DNA of 64,000 nucleotides from Caldisphaera lagunensis DSM 15908 (GCF_000317795.1 NC_019791.1:1302001-1366000), one strand, 5' to 3'; counted from the stretch's first letter, positions 44,732-54,210 are shown. Notes: generated from the letters alone by a model not told the origin. Translations and numbers: made by a program.

Positions 44732-45460
44732 ATGAAAAAACTAAGGTTGATAATGGTAGGAATAGAAGGCTCAGTAAATTTAGGGTATTTATTAAGGCTT
44801 TCAGAAAACTTCGATGTTGATGAGACTTACTTAGTTCATCCGCTTGCAAGTGCTTATGAATCTTTTAGATGGGCAGTAAAGGCCTCAAATAAAATATACG
44901 ATGTTAATATTGTTGATAGCCTAGATAAGGCATTAGAAGGAGTAGATTTATCTATTTGTACATCAGATGAAAGTTCTGCAAGGGATGTTTTAAGGATTCC
45001 TATTACACCAAGGCAAGCTTCTGAACTTGCAGAAAAAGTTAATGGAAGAGTTGCATTAGTATTGGGTAGAGAAAGCGTTGGGTTGACTAGAGATGAATTA
45101 AAGAAGTGCAACCTATTATGTACAATACCATCATCTAAAAAATATACCGCATTAAATGTATCAAATGCAGGAGCGATAATGCTATATGAACTCTATTTGG
45201 CGAAAAACAAGGAATCAAAATTTGAACTTGCTGATAAAAAAACTGTTGATCTTATAGAAGCTTATGCTAAGGCATTAGTATATGATTCATTTGAACAGAA
45301 TGAATTAGAAGATATAATACTTGCAGTCAAAAAAGTTGTTTCTAAATCTGAAAAAGGTGAAGCTAGCAGAATACTGAAATTCATAAGTAAGATTTGTTTG
45401 AAATATGGATGTAAGGATAAGTTAAATGATTACATATCAAAAGACGTAAGAAATGATTAG
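44732..45460 (+). CDS. trmJ: TrmJ-like tRNA 2'-O-methyltransferase (SpoU family)
   Basis: A 242-residue SPOUT methyltransferase resembling archaeal TrmJ, which methylates the ribose of position 32 in tRNA. Motif 1 is VGIEGSVNLGYLLRL, motif 2 VALVLGRESVGLTRDEL and motif 3 YTALNVSNAGAIMLYELYL, where the SAM knot forms. The C-terminal 75 residues are helical. Start ATG 44732 has AGGAGA upstream. Position specificity is family inference. Confidence 0.85.
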   Translation: MKKLRLIMVGIEGSVNLGYLLRLSENFDVDETYLVHPLASAYESFRWAVKASNKIYDVNIVDSLDKALEGVDLSICTSDESSARDVLRIPITPRQASELAEKVNGRVALVLGRESVGLTRDELKKCNLLCTIPSSKKYTALNVSNAGAIMLYELYLAKNKESKFELADKKTVDLIEAYAKALVYDSFEQNELEDIILAVKKVVSKSEKGEASRILKFISKICLKYGCKDKLNDYISKDVRND

Positions 45461-45485
45461 ATGGAAAAGGTTTATTTAAAAATTA

Positions 45486-47300
45486 TTATGTGGTTGCGTA
45501 AAATTCCCCTTTTGTTTTCTGCAATCTATCTAAATAAGAACCCTCCTTATTTATTCTAGGTCTTCCACTTTCTGAATCTCTTCTAATAGTAATTTTTAGA
45601 TCTGAAAGTAATTGGTTCATAGCCTTCTTTGTATCTTTTGGAACTTCAGCATGTCCATAAATACCTGGGTTACCATTAAATACAATTATCCTATCGCTTA
45701 TAAAATCTAGTATAATTATATCATGTTCTGCAACAAAAGCTGTAACCTTCCTTATTTCTGTTAATCTTCTAATTATTTTTGCGATTGCAAGTCTTTCTTC
45801 AACATCTAAATGGGCAGAAGGTTCGTCTAGTAAATAAAGATCAGCATTTGAACTTAATGTTGCAGCAATAGCAAGCTTTTGCATTTCTCCCCCACTTAAA
45901 GATCTAGCCTCTCTATCAAACATTCTATTTAAGTTTAGTTTTTGTATTAATTCTAGGTATAGCCATGAATTAGGTATTATTGATTCTGGATTTGCATTTC
46001 TTAATATATCTTCAACAGTTAGTCCTTCTTGGAACATTTCAGGACCAATGTATTGAGGTTTATAGCTAATTTTTAGTTCTTTATATGTTATTATATTACC
46101 ATTTTCAGGTTTTATTTCTCCAGCTAAGAATTTAATGAAGGTTGTTTTCCCTATAGCATTTGGACCAATGATTCCAATGACTTCCCCATTCATAACATAC
46201 CCAGAATCTACATCTAGCTTAAATGAACCTCTTGATATACTTACATTATCCCATTCTAAGTATTTATATGGCTTATTGTTTGCATCGACTATGCTTTCTG
46301 AGGCGATTTTTCTAAATTGTATTGGTTCTTTTCTTATTCTCATGTTCTCTGAAGGCAAGTAACCATCTAGGTAGTTGTTTATTCCAACTCTTACTCCATA
46401 AGGCTTTGAAACAATACCATATACCCCTGGATCTCCATATATTATATGTATGAAATCACTTAGGTAATCTAAAACAGCTAAATCATGCTCTACTATTAAA
46501 AAATACTTATTACCTTTGGCTTCATTCATTATTATTTTAGAAACATTAATTCTTTCTTTGACGTCTAGATAACTACTAGGTTCGTCAAATATATAGATAT
46601 CCGCTTCTTTACTTAAAGTAGCTGCTATTACCAGCTTTTGAAGTTCTCCACCGCTTAAATTTCTAACATCTCTATCATATATTTTATCTAGATTTAATTG
46701 CTTGCCCAAATCTAATGCTATGCCTCTTTCATCAGCCTTTTTTAATAAGGTCTTAACATCACCTTTTAGATGCCTTGGGACCAAATCTATGTATTGTATT
46801 TTATGTGCCGCCTTGATTTTTTTATTGGCTATTTTTTGGAAATATGTTTGTAATTCACTCCCTCTAAATCTTTTTATAATTTCATCATATTCTACATCTC
46901 TATCTAGTATCCCTAGATTAGGCTTTAATTCTCCAGCAAGAATTTTTATTGCAGTAGTTTTCCCAGTGCCGTTCTTACCTAGAATACCTACAACTTGACC
47001 TGCCTTAGGTATAGGTAAGCTGTACAGTTTGAAACCGTTAATAGAATATCTATGCACTGCTTCTTCTTCAAGTTCTTCAGGTAAATTAACTATTGATATT
47101 GCATCAAAGGGGCAGGCTTTTATACATAAACCGCATCCTATGCAGACATCTTCATATATTGTTGGCTTGCCTTTTGATGGCATATCGGCATCTATTGCAA
47201 TTCCTTTCTTGCTTTTATTAACGGGACAAACACTTATACATTCGTAATTGCATTTCTTTGGTTTGCAGCTGTCTTCATCGATTACTGCAACTCTTACCAT
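45486..47300 (-). CDS. abce1: Ribosome recycling ATPase ABCE1 (RLI)
   Basis: A 604-residue ABCE1 that splits ribosomes after termination. The N-terminal 4Fe-4S domain has CKPKKCNYECISVCPVNK and CIGCGLCIKACP; two ATPase cassettes follow with GILGKNGTGKTT, LSGGELQKL, and GIIGPNAIGKTT, LSGGEMQKL. The hinge and C-terminus are complete. ATG 47300 is preferred because AGGTG precedes it; the frame extends three codons further. Confidence 0.96.
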   Translation of the reverse strand: MVRVAVIDEDSCKPKKCNYECISVCPVNKSKKGIAIDADMPSKGKPTIYEDVCIGCGLCIKACPFDAISIVNLPEELEEEAVHRYSINGFKLYSLPIPKAGQVVGILGKNGTGKTTAIKILAGELKPNLGILDRDVEYDEIIKRFRGSELQTYFQKIANKKIKAAHKIQYIDLVPRHLKGDVKTLLKKADERGIALDLGKQLNLDKIYDRDVRNLSGGELQKLVIAATLSKEADIYIFDEPSSYLDVKERINVSKIIMNEAKGNKYFLIVEHDLAVLDYLSDFIHIIYGDPGVYGIVSKPYGVRVGINNYLDGYLPSENMRIRKEPIQFRKIASESIVDANNKPYKYLEWDNVSISRGSFKLDVDSGYVMNGEVIGIIGPNAIGKTTFIKFLAGEIKPENGNIITYKELKISYKPQYIGPEMFQEGLTVEDILRNANPESIIPNSWLYLELIQKLNLNRMFDREARSLSGGEMQKLAIAATLSSNADLYLLDEPSAHLDVEERLAIAKIIRRLTEIRKVTAFVAEHDIIILDFISDRIIVFNGNPGIYGHAEVPKDTKKAMNQLLSDLKITIRRDSESGRPRINKEGSYLDRLQKTKGEFYATT

Positions 47301-47372
47301 TTTTTGCACCTAATACGTTTTGCATCTTTTAAAAAGAATTTGAAAGTTTTAAAACTATATTGTATAGGTTAA

Positions 47373-48059
47373 TTAAAAATTAAATTCATATTTATCTCCA
47401 GGCTTCAATATAACAACATTTGTATTTAATCCTCTTGATATAACTATTTTCCTAAATTCTTCTGGATCTCCATATAATACGGGGAATGTACCGTAATGCA
47501 TAGGTATTGCAACCTTAGGCTTAATCATTTCAACAGCTTTGGCTGCTTCGTTATGATCCATAGTAAAATGACCTCCTATAGGTAACAATGCTATATCAGG
47601 CTTGTATATTTCTCCAATTAATTGCATTTCAGATGTAATTCCAGTGTCTCCAGCATGATATATAGTTCCTTCTTTAGTAATAATGACCGCACCCGTGGGG
47701 GCGCCATAACCTTCGCTACTATGATTTGCAGGAACTAGTGCTATTTTTATGTTATCTACAATAATAGGACCCCCCATATTACCTCCAATAGCCCTATGCT
47801 CATCGTTTAGCTTTTCTGCTATATAATTGGCTAATTCGAATATTGCGACAACTTTTGATTTAGGATTGTTTTTCATGATTTCCAATGTATCTCCTATATG
47901 ATCATCATGACCATGTGTCAAAACAATCAAATCTACATCTTTAAATTTTTCTGGTTTTGTTACCGATTTTGGATTTGTAATCCAAGGATCTATTAATATT
48001 TTCTTGCCATCGGAATTTATTTCAAACGCAGAATGTCCATAATAAATTAAGCTACCCAT
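47373..48059 (-). CDS. UPF0173 metal-dependent hydrolase
   Basis: A 228-residue metallo-beta-lactamase-fold protein of the UPF0173 family. IYYGHSAFEI, VLTHGHDDHIGD (HxHxDH), PANHSSEGYGAP, YHAGDTGIT and IPMHYGTFP give a full metal site. ATG 48059 is chosen because TTGGTGAG precedes it; the frame extends four codons further. The substrate is unknown for the family. Confidence 0.87.
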   Translation of the reverse strand: MGSLIYYGHSAFEINSDGKKILIDPWITNPKSVTKPEKFKDVDLIVLTHGHDDHIGDTLEIMKNNPKSKVVAIFELANYIAEKLNDEHRAIGGNMGGPIIVDNIKIALVPANHSSEGYGAPTGAVIITKEGTIYHAGDTGITSEMQLIGEIYKPDIALLPIGGHFTMDHNEAAKAVEMIKPKVAIPMHYGTFPVLYGDPEEFRKIVISRGLNTNVVILKPGDKYEFNF

Positions 48060-48133
48060 CTTGCTCACCAAATAAGTTTTATGTTATACGAGAATATTAA
48101 GTTTTAACCTAATTTTTTGTTTGGGGGAGATAA

Positions 48134-49039
48134 ATGTTTAGTAATGAAGAAATAGAGAAGTTAATTAAGGCAGGTAAAATAGGTGCTGAAGCAAGAGATC
48201 TTGGTGCATCTTTAGTAAAACCTGGGGCTAGTTCTAGAGAAATATGTGATGAGGTAGAAAACTATATTATAAAAAAGGGGGCTGATATTGCATTTCCATG
48301 TAATTTATCAATTAATGAAATTGCAGCTCATTACACCCCTGGTATAGAAGATGATATGAAAATTCCTAGTATGGGTATTATAAAAATAGATGTTGGAGCA
48401 AGCATTGATGGTTATTTATCTGATACTGCAACATCTGTTATTATAGGGGATCAATTTAAGGAACTTGCAATGTCTGTAAAGAAGGCTTTGGAAAATGTAA
48501 TTAATATAATGAAACCAAATATATCAATCTATGATATAGGAAAAACGATAGAAATGTCGATTAAAAGTCAAGGATTTAGACCAATAAAAAATTTAACCGG
48601 ACATACCATATCTAGATATAATTTACATGCTGGAGAAAGCATACCAAATTATCCGGATAGAACAATGTTTTATAAAAGATTAAGGCCGGGAACTCAAGTT
48701 GCTATTGAACCATTTGGTACATTTGGAAAAGGATTTGTAATAGATGGCCCGAAAGCATTTATATATTCGTTAACAGGCAGAAAACCAAAAAATATTTCTG
48801 AAGATGCAAAGCAATTGCTAGAATATATTGAAAAGAAATATAACGCCTTACCATTTGCTGCAAGATGGCTGATAAAAGAATTTGAAAAATCCAAAGTGGA
48901 GGATCTATTAAATGAGTTAACTATGCAGAAAGCATTGGTGGATTATCCAATACTTATTGAGGCAGGTAGGGGAATAGTAGCACAATATGAACATACGTTT
49001 TTGATTCTTAACGATAGAGTAATTGTAACAACTCTATAA
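48134..49039 (+). CDS. map: Methionine aminopeptidase, type II
   Basis: A 301-residue type II enzyme removing the initiator methionine. The metal ligands are found in IKIDVGASIDGYLSDTA (two Asp), LTGHTISRYNLHAGES (His), VAIEPFGTFG (Glu) and YEHTF (near the last Glu). The type II insert (about residues 195-250) is present. The start ATG at 48134 follows GGGGGA. A small hairpin CGAGA/TCTCG follows the stop. Confidence 0.94.
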   Translation: MFSNEEIEKLIKAGKIGAEARDLGASLVKPGASSREICDEVENYIIKKGADIAFPCNLSINEIAAHYTPGIEDDMKIPSMGIIKIDVGASIDGYLSDTATSVIIGDQFKELAMSVKKALENVINIMKPNISIYDIGKTIEMSIKSQGFRPIKNLTGHTISRYNLHAGESIPNYPDRTMFYKRLRPGTQVAIEPFGTFGKGFVIDGPKAFIYSLTGRKPKNISEDAKQLLEYIEKKYNALPFAARWLIKEFEKSKVEDLLNELTMQKALVDYPILIEAGRGIVAQYEHTFLILNDRVIVTTL

Positions 49040-49049
49040 TTATTTTGTT

Positions 49050-49062
49050 CGAGAAACTCTCG
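49050..49062 (+). other. Small hairpin after map
   Basis: CGAGA-AAC-TCTCG is a perfect five-base-pair stem 10 bases after the map stop. It may stabilise the mRNA end; archaea do not generally need a hairpin to terminate. Confidence 0.3.
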
Positions 49063-49154
49063 ATTGTAAATCTATATATTTCCAAAACTTTTTTAATATT
49101 TGTTATAATCTTTAAGCTCTGGATAAAAATAAAACTCTGGGGAAAAAAGGAGCG

Positions 49155-50279
49155 GTGGGTCTATTGGTCGGTATTACAGCTATAGAAAATTGGGTTTATC
49201 TGCTAATTAACGTAGTATGGGTGTTGATATTTGTACTATATTTATTTGGTTTTGGAAATTATTTACAAGTATATTGGTGGAAGGCAGATATAAAGAATAA
49301 ACTAGCTATTTTAAACGATATGGCTAATACTGCTAGAAATAAAACTATTGAATTTATGAATAAAAATAAAGCAAAAGATGCGTCTAGGACATTAGATAGG
49401 CTTATTGATTTCTTTGCTATAGATCCTGTTAACATAGAACCTACAGATATAATAAATAGGTTGAGACATATTGTAAATTTAAGAGATACTAAATTTAAAC
49501 AGACTTTTGAAATATCTATGCCAGAATCTAATGAAGTCGCTAGGAGTATAGCATCTACTGCGGCTGAAATATCATCTGCATTATTTTTAATATATAAATA
49601 TGTTCAGCATATATTATTGAGCAGTGATAAAACTAAAAATTGGTATATGATTATGTATCTTTCCTTAATGATGCCTCAAATTATGCAGATCGCTAGTATT
49701 TATAGAAAAGCTCTTGATGATTTTCTAGAGGGGGTCCCAGTAGGAGATGGGGCAGGTCCGATTGTTGCACTTAAATTAAGCAACTATAAAAATGATTGGA
49801 GAGAAATAGATGAGGATACAGTTGCAACAGAAACAGAATATAATGGTAGAAAAATCATACTTGTTAAAGCTAAAGGTCCTGGTTCAACAGTTGGGAGACC
49901 TGGAGAAGCAACAGCAAAAATTATTAAAGAAGCTTTGGCTAAAGGAGAAAAAGTTTCTTTGTTAATAACAGTCGATGCAGCATTAAAATTTGAAGGAGAA
50001 GAAACAGGTAGTGTAGCAGAAGGTGTTGGTGCAGCTATAGGGGATCCTGGACCTGAAAAAATAATGTTTGAAAGAATTGCAACAGAATATAATATACCTT
50101 TAAGAGCAGTAATAATTAAGATGGGTATGGAAGAAGCTATAATGGCTATGGATAAGAAAATATTAGATGGTACTGATAAAGCTGTTGAAAGAGTTAAACA
50201 AATAATGGAGGAAGAATCTAAACCAGGAGAAACAGTTGTTATCGCTGGTATTGGTAATACATCGGGTGTTGGCCAATGA
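49155..50279 (+). CDS. DUF1512 family protein
   Basis: A 374-residue crenarchaeal protein I recognise as DUF1512 by length and by the blocks LMMPQIMQIASIYRKALDDFLEGVPVGDGAG and GNTSGVGQ. One N-terminal membrane helix (WVLIFVLYLFGFGNY) is followed by a helical region, then a possible nucleotide-like fold in the second half (VKAKGPGSTVGRPGEATAKII, LLITVDAALKFEGE). Start is GTG 49155 or TTG 49164 behind GGTGGG. The function is unknown; the next gene overlaps by four bases. Confidence 0.78.
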   Translation: MGLLVGITAIENWVYLLINVVWVLIFVLYLFGFGNYLQVYWWKADIKNKLAILNDMANTARNKTIEFMNKNKAKDASRTLDRLIDFFAIDPVNIEPTDIINRLRHIVNLRDTKFKQTFEISMPESNEVARSIASTAAEISSALFLIYKYVQHILLSSDKTKNWYMIMYLSLMMPQIMQIASIYRKALDDFLEGVPVGDGAGPIVALKLSNYKNDWREIDEDTVATETEYNGRKIILVKAKGPGSTVGRPGEATAKIIKEALAKGEKVSLLITVDAALKFEGEETGSVAEGVGAAIGDPGPEKIMFERIATEYNIPLRAVIIKMGMEEAIMAMDKKILDGTDKAVERVKQIMEEESKPGETVVIAGIGNTSGVGQ

Positions 50280-50575
50280 GTAGCCTTTTTGGTATAAACT
50301 TTTATTATCAGGCTATATTGTTATTAGTAGTTTTAGTTATAGTAATATTATTAACTATCAGGCAAGCTAATGAATTAAGAAAAATAGCTGAAACACAAAA
50401 AAGGCCAAAATTTATTACATTAGAGGATTGTAATGGTATGATTACTACTAGAGATTTTAGACAAGGGGATTTTGTAGGATTAATGGAAGGTCCATGTGAT
50501 AATAATGGTAATATAAGAAAAATTGTAGGTATTTATGCAATTAAAGAAGAAAAAACTAAGAACAAGAAATTTTAA
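50276..50575 (+). CDS. Single-helix membrane protein coupled to DUF1512
   Basis: A 99-residue protein with one N-terminal membrane helix (AILLLVVLVIVILLTI), a basic stretch, and a small domain with two cysteines (LEDCNGM, EGPCDNN). Its ATG overlaps the DUF1512 stop as ATGA, so the two are translated together and probably interact in the membrane. Unrecognised otherwise. Confidence 0.65.
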   Translation: MSSLFGINFYYQAILLLVVLVIVILLTIRQANELRKIAETQKRPKFITLEDCNGMITTRDFRQGDFVGLMEGPCDNNGNIRKIVGIYAIKEEKTKNKKF

Positions 50576-50659
50576 TTTTTATAGAATTTCTTTTTAGCTA
50601 ATTAGGTTACACAGAGGTAAGCATCCTTTAGCTAAGAAGAGAATTGCCTTCTTAATGTT

Positions 50660-50705
50660 TTTAGAAAAGCATTAACATGTACTTTAGAAAAGCATTAACA
50701 TGCAC
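50660..50705 (+). repeat. 23-bp tandem direct repeat
   Basis: TTTAGAAAAGCATTAACATG followed by TAC at 50660-50682, then the same with CAC at 50683-50705: two adjacent copies with one mismatch. It lies in the 361-base gap 50576-50936, which also has a hairpin AAGAAG/CTTCTT (50634-50639 with 50648-50653) but no convincing gene. Confidence 0.8.
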
Positions 50706-50936
50706 CTTAGCTGTTAGCCAGTATAATGGATCAAAGAATCAAATATATTAAGAGCAATACTATGTAGCTTATATAAAATATTAAAAATGATCTCATTTAT
50801 AGAACCTTTTTATTGGTATTAGGTTTTTTAAGAAACAGAAAATCTTCATAGCAACATAAAATGCTCCATTTGATAACCGATTAGTTCACTTATCTTTATA
50901 AACTTAAAATTGATATAAAGGATTAAGGGGAAAGAC

Positions 50937-51197
50937 TTGAGAATAACTTTATCTTGGGAATATTGTGATATTTGCAAAAGAAGAAATAGAACTACTTTAT
51001 GTAAGATAAACAATAAAGAATTTATAAAGGTTTGTCCTCATTGCATAGCATTATTATCTGAAATCATAGAATGTAATGGTGGACAAATGAAATATCCCCG
51101 TGCAAAAACTAAAGAAAAAGGCTCTAAGGTTGTTAAAAAAGATCTTCTAGATAGTATAGAGAGAGAAATAAATGGAATTAATAGTTCTGCCGAATAA
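50937..51197 (+). CDS. Small zinc-finger-like protein upstream of TFS
   Basis: An 86-residue protein with CDICKRRNRTTLC and CPHC, four cysteines able to bind one zinc, then a basic helical tail (RAKTKEKGSKVVKKD). TTG at 50937 follows AAGGGGAAAG. It lies 27 bases before the TFS start in the same direction, so a nucleic-acid role is plausible. Unrecognised family. Confidence 0.65.
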   Translation: MRITLSWEYCDICKRRNRTTLCKINNKEFIKVCPHCIALLSEIIECNGGQMKYPRAKTKEKGSKVVKKDLLDSIEREINGINSSAE

Positions 51198-51224
51198 TAA
51201 TTGGTAAGCGAATGGGTGATAAAA

Positions 51225-51590
51225 ATGGTACAAGGATCAATGATGTTTTGTCCAAAATGTGGAAGCTTAATGAAACCCAAGCACATTGGTGGTAAGCTTT
51301 ATTTAGTTTGTCCAAAATGTGGATATAAAACAGAAGTAGATCAAAATAGTTTATCAAATACACTTAAAGTAAAGGAGAAAATACAACATACCCCAAAGGA
51401 TAAAACTATTGTGGTAGATTCTCAAGCACCTCCGCCTACGGCTCAGATAGTAAAGGGAAGTATTAGATGTCCTAGGTGTGGAAACGATGAATTGCTAGCG
51501 TGGATGATACAAACAAGAGCCGCCGATGAACCTCCAACTAGATTTTATAGATGCACTAAATGTGGTTACACATGGAGAGAATATGCTTAA
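51225..51590 (+). CDS. tfs: Transcription elongation factor S (RNA polymerase cleavage factor TFS)
   Basis: A 121-residue TFS. The N-terminal zinc ribbon is CPKCGS...CPKCGY; the C-terminal ribbon is CPRCGN...CTKCGY with the catalytic loop QTRAADEP, whose Asp-Glu tip inserts into the polymerase and triggers transcript cleavage. The usual loop is RSADEP; the Ser-to-Ala change leaves the acidic pair intact. ATG 51225 is chosen because GGGTGAT precedes it (the frame starts at 51201). Confidence 0.92.
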   Translation: MVQGSMMFCPKCGSLMKPKHIGGKLYLVCPKCGYKTEVDQNSLSNTLKVKEKIQHTPKDKTIVVDSQAPPPTAQIVKGSIRCPRCGNDELLAWMIQTRAADEPPTRFYRCTKCGYTWREYA

Positions 51591-51696
51591 TTTTTTAACA
51601 TAGCTTAAAATTTAGGATTATCTGTTTTATTAATTTATAGATAAAGCTTAATATATGGAGTTAAAATTTTAGTTTTGAGATAAGGGGGAGCAGTTA

Positions 51697-53427
51697 ATGA
51701 GATACATAGTTGCATCAGCCTGGCCGTATTCAGACTTTATTCCACATCTAGGTACAGTACTTCATTTGTTAAGTGCTGATGTATATTCAAGATATCTTAG
51801 ATCTTTAGGAAATGATGTGGTATTTGTAACAGGTAGTGATGAACACGGTACACCTATAGAACTGGAGGCAAGAAAAAGAAAGGTTACTCCAAAGGAATTA
51901 ACTGATCAAGTTCATGGATATATGATTAAGCTATTTAAAGAATTTAACTTTGAGTTCAGCTTATTTTCAAGAACAGAGAGTGAGGTCCATAAGGGATTTG
52001 TTAAAGAATTTTTATTAAAAATTTATGAAAAGGGTTATATATTTCCTATGGAAGAAGAATTACCATATTGTTTAAATGATAAGATGTTCTTACCTGACAG
52101 ATATGTAATAGGAACTTGTCCATATTGTGGATATGAATCTGCTCATGGAGATCAATGTGATAAATGTGGTAGGCTATTAACTCCGAAGGATTTAATAAAT
52201 CCCAAGTGCGCGTTATGTGGATCAACTCCTGTATGGAGAAAGACTACAAACTACTTTATAGATTTAACGAGAGTCCAAGACAAACTATTGAATTGGCTTA
52301 ACAACAATAATAAATTAAGCGATAATGTGAAAAATTATAGTATATCTTGGATAAAACATGGGTTAAAACCAAGAAGTATTACAAGGGACATATCATGGGG
52401 TATTGAATCGCCTTTCCCAAATACAGAAGGTAAAACTATTTATGTATGGTTTGATGCATTATTAGGTTATTTAAGTGCAACAAAGGAATATTTTTTAAAT
52501 CTAAAGAATGATGAAAACGCCTGGAAGGAATATTGGAAAAATAAAGAAACAAAATCTATTTATTTTATTGGGAAAGATAATATACCATTTCACTCAATAA
52601 TATTACCCGCAATGCTTTTAGCGGCTGAAGAAGATTATGTGCTTCCATGGGATATTAACTCTACTGAGTATTTAATGTATGAAGGACAAAAGTTTAGCAA
52701 GAGTAGGAAAATAGGAGTTTGGTTAGATGAAGCCCTTAAGATAGCCCCAGCTGAATATTGGCGTTGGGCATTAATCAGAACTAGACCTGAAGGAGGAGAT
52801 TCGAACTTTACATGGAAAGAGTTTGTAAAGATCGTTAATAATGAACTTAACGATGATATTGGTAATTTCATATACAGAGTCCTCTCCTTGGTTAAATCTA
52901 AGTTTAATGGGATTATACCAGAACCTCAAAAATTAGAAAATGTAGATTTGGATTTAAATGACAAAGTTACTTATTACATAAATGAATATAAAGACAGCAT
53001 GGATGAGGTAAGGCTTAAGAAAGCAACTGATTACATCTTAGAGATTGCAAGGCTTGGGAATAAATATTTAAATGATAGAGCACCATGGGATTTATATAGT
53101 AAGGATTTAGGATTAGCTAAAGGTGTAATTTATAATTCAACTAATATAATAAAGGATATAGCGTTATTACTTTATCCATTTATGCCATCAACTTCAGATA
53201 CTATTTGGAAGCAACTTGGATACAACTATAGCATAAAGGAAATAAAATTTGATGATATTATAAACAGCAAATTAAAATCAGGAATGAAAATAAGCAATAT
53301 TACACCAATCTTTAAAAAATTGCCAAATGATTTCTTAGAAAATATTGATAAAATAATAGAAAAAGCAAGAGATGAAGCAAATTCGGAAAGACCAAATTTA
53401 TTAAAAGAAATTAATATAGCAAAATAA
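51697..53427 (+). CDS. metG: Methionyl-tRNA synthetase
   Basis: A 576-residue class I synthetase. The opening YIVASAWPYSDFIPHLGTVL holds the HIGH-type motif (HLGT), FVTGSDEHGTPIE follows, a zinc insert has CPYCGY, CDKCGR and CALCGS, KFSKSRKIG is the KMSKS-type motif, and a helical anticodon-binding domain (WDLYSKDLG) follows. There is no C-terminal EMAP-type domain. ATG at 51697 has GGGGGAG upstream. Confidence 0.95.
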   Translation: MRYIVASAWPYSDFIPHLGTVLHLLSADVYSRYLRSLGNDVVFVTGSDEHGTPIELEARKRKVTPKELTDQVHGYMIKLFKEFNFEFSLFSRTESEVHKGFVKEFLLKIYEKGYIFPMEEELPYCLNDKMFLPDRYVIGTCPYCGYESAHGDQCDKCGRLLTPKDLINPKCALCGSTPVWRKTTNYFIDLTRVQDKLLNWLNNNNKLSDNVKNYSISWIKHGLKPRSITRDISWGIESPFPNTEGKTIYVWFDALLGYLSATKEYFLNLKNDENAWKEYWKNKETKSIYFIGKDNIPFHSIILPAMLLAAEEDYVLPWDINSTEYLMYEGQKFSKSRKIGVWLDEALKIAPAEYWRWALIRTRPEGGDSNFTWKEFVKIVNNELNDDIGNFIYRVLSLVKSKFNGIIPEPQKLENVDLDLNDKVTYYINEYKDSMDEVRLKKATDYILEIARLGNKYLNDRAPWDLYSKDLGLAKGVIYNSTNIIKDIALLLYPFMPSTSDTIWKQLGYNYSIKEIKFDDIINSKLKSGMKISNITPIFKKLPNDFLENIDKIIEKARDEANSERPNLLKEINIAK

Positions 53428-53485
53428 ATTTTTATTGATAAACTAATATTAAATATATAAGGAATTGATGTCAATTTTATACTAT

Positions 53486-53549
53486 GCGGTATGATGACGT
53501 GGGCAACCAATGAAGGAGAAGATGAAATACCTAGTCTCACTCTGACCGC
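53486..53549 (+). ncRNA. C/D-box guide sRNA
   Basis: A terminal stem GCGG/CCGC (53486-53489 with 53546-53549) encloses box C ATGATGA (53491-53497) and box D CTGA (53542-53545), with an ATGA D'-like box at 53510-53513 and a GATGAA C'-like box near 53521-53526. Guides would be the 12 or so bases before each D box (CGTGGGCAACCA and TACCTAGTCTCACT). This is the standard archaeal 2'-O-methylation guide layout of about 60 nt. A TATA-like AAATATATAA ends 26 bases upstream. The targets were not worked out. Confidence 0.75.
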
Positions 53550-53711
53550 AAATATGTTTATTTATAAATTAAAAAACAACTTAATACTTTTTAAAATTTT
53601 TTATTTTAAATTAAAAACTGTTATAAAAAGTAAAATTTTATACCTACTTCTTAACCTTTTTTATACGGATAGCATAAATTTAGTTGGATTAATTTGGATG
53701 AGGTGTATGAT

Positions 53712-54140
53712 ATGTCAAGTAATAGAATAACCGGTATAGTTAAGGTCGATTCAAAAGGAAGAATAACAATACCTCAGACTATGAGGGAAAATTTGGGAAT
53801 AGAGCCTGGTATGCTAGTTGCATTATTGGCTGATGGTGATAAGAAAGAAATAGTAATAAATCCAATATTATCTGAAAATGCTAAGGTATTAGAATTAAAT
53901 GTTGATATGATTGACAAACCTGGCTCGCTAGCAAAGGTTATTGACAAATTAGCAGAATATAAAATTGATATTATTTCGAATAGGTGTACATCGATAACAA
54001 GAAGAGAGGAAGGAGAATGTACTTTTATAATTGATACGAGCCAAAGTTCTATTGATGTTGATAAATTAAAATCTGTATTAGAATCTATTGATGTTGTTAC
54101 TCAAGTAAGAATTAAACAATTTGAGGTTCCAACATACTAA
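53712..54140 (+). CDS. AbrB-type DNA-binding protein with ACT domain
   Basis: A 142-residue regulator: N-terminal swapped-hairpin AbrB/SpoVT domain (GIVKVDSKGRITIPQTMRENL) and a C-terminal ACT domain (LELNVDMIDKPGSLAKVIDKLAEYKIDI). ACT domains usually sense amino acids, so it may tune nearby genes such as the ribosomal run 125 bases downstream; that is inference. ATG 53712 is preferred, with GAGGTG upstream; the frame opens at 53694. Confidence 0.85.
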   Translation: MSSNRITGIVKVDSKGRITIPQTMRENLGIEPGMLVALLADGDKKEIVINPILSENAKVLELNVDMIDKPGSLAKVIDKLAEYKIDIISNRCTSITRREEGECTFIIDTSQSSIDVDKLKSVLESIDVVTQVRIKQFEVPTY

Positions 54141-54195
54141 ATTAATAAAAACTTTTAAAAAATTAACAATATTATTTTTATTTCATAATAGCATA

Positions 54196-54210
54196 AAAGG
54201 ATTTTTAAAG
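54196..54210 (+). promoter_or_regulatory. Likely promoter of the S19-S8 ribosomal run
   Basis: AAAGGATTTTTAAAG resembles BRE/TATA; a TSS near 54232 would leave a leader of about 30 bases with AGGTGAAAGG before the S19 start at 54266. Consensus-based only. Confidence 0.4.

Noticed and set aside
50636-50775. Decayed reading frame through the 23-bp repeat (RKALTCTLAVSQYNGSKNQIY)
   Set aside because: Removing one repeat unit lengthens the frame only by a few codons upstream before a stop, so a broken gene is not supported.
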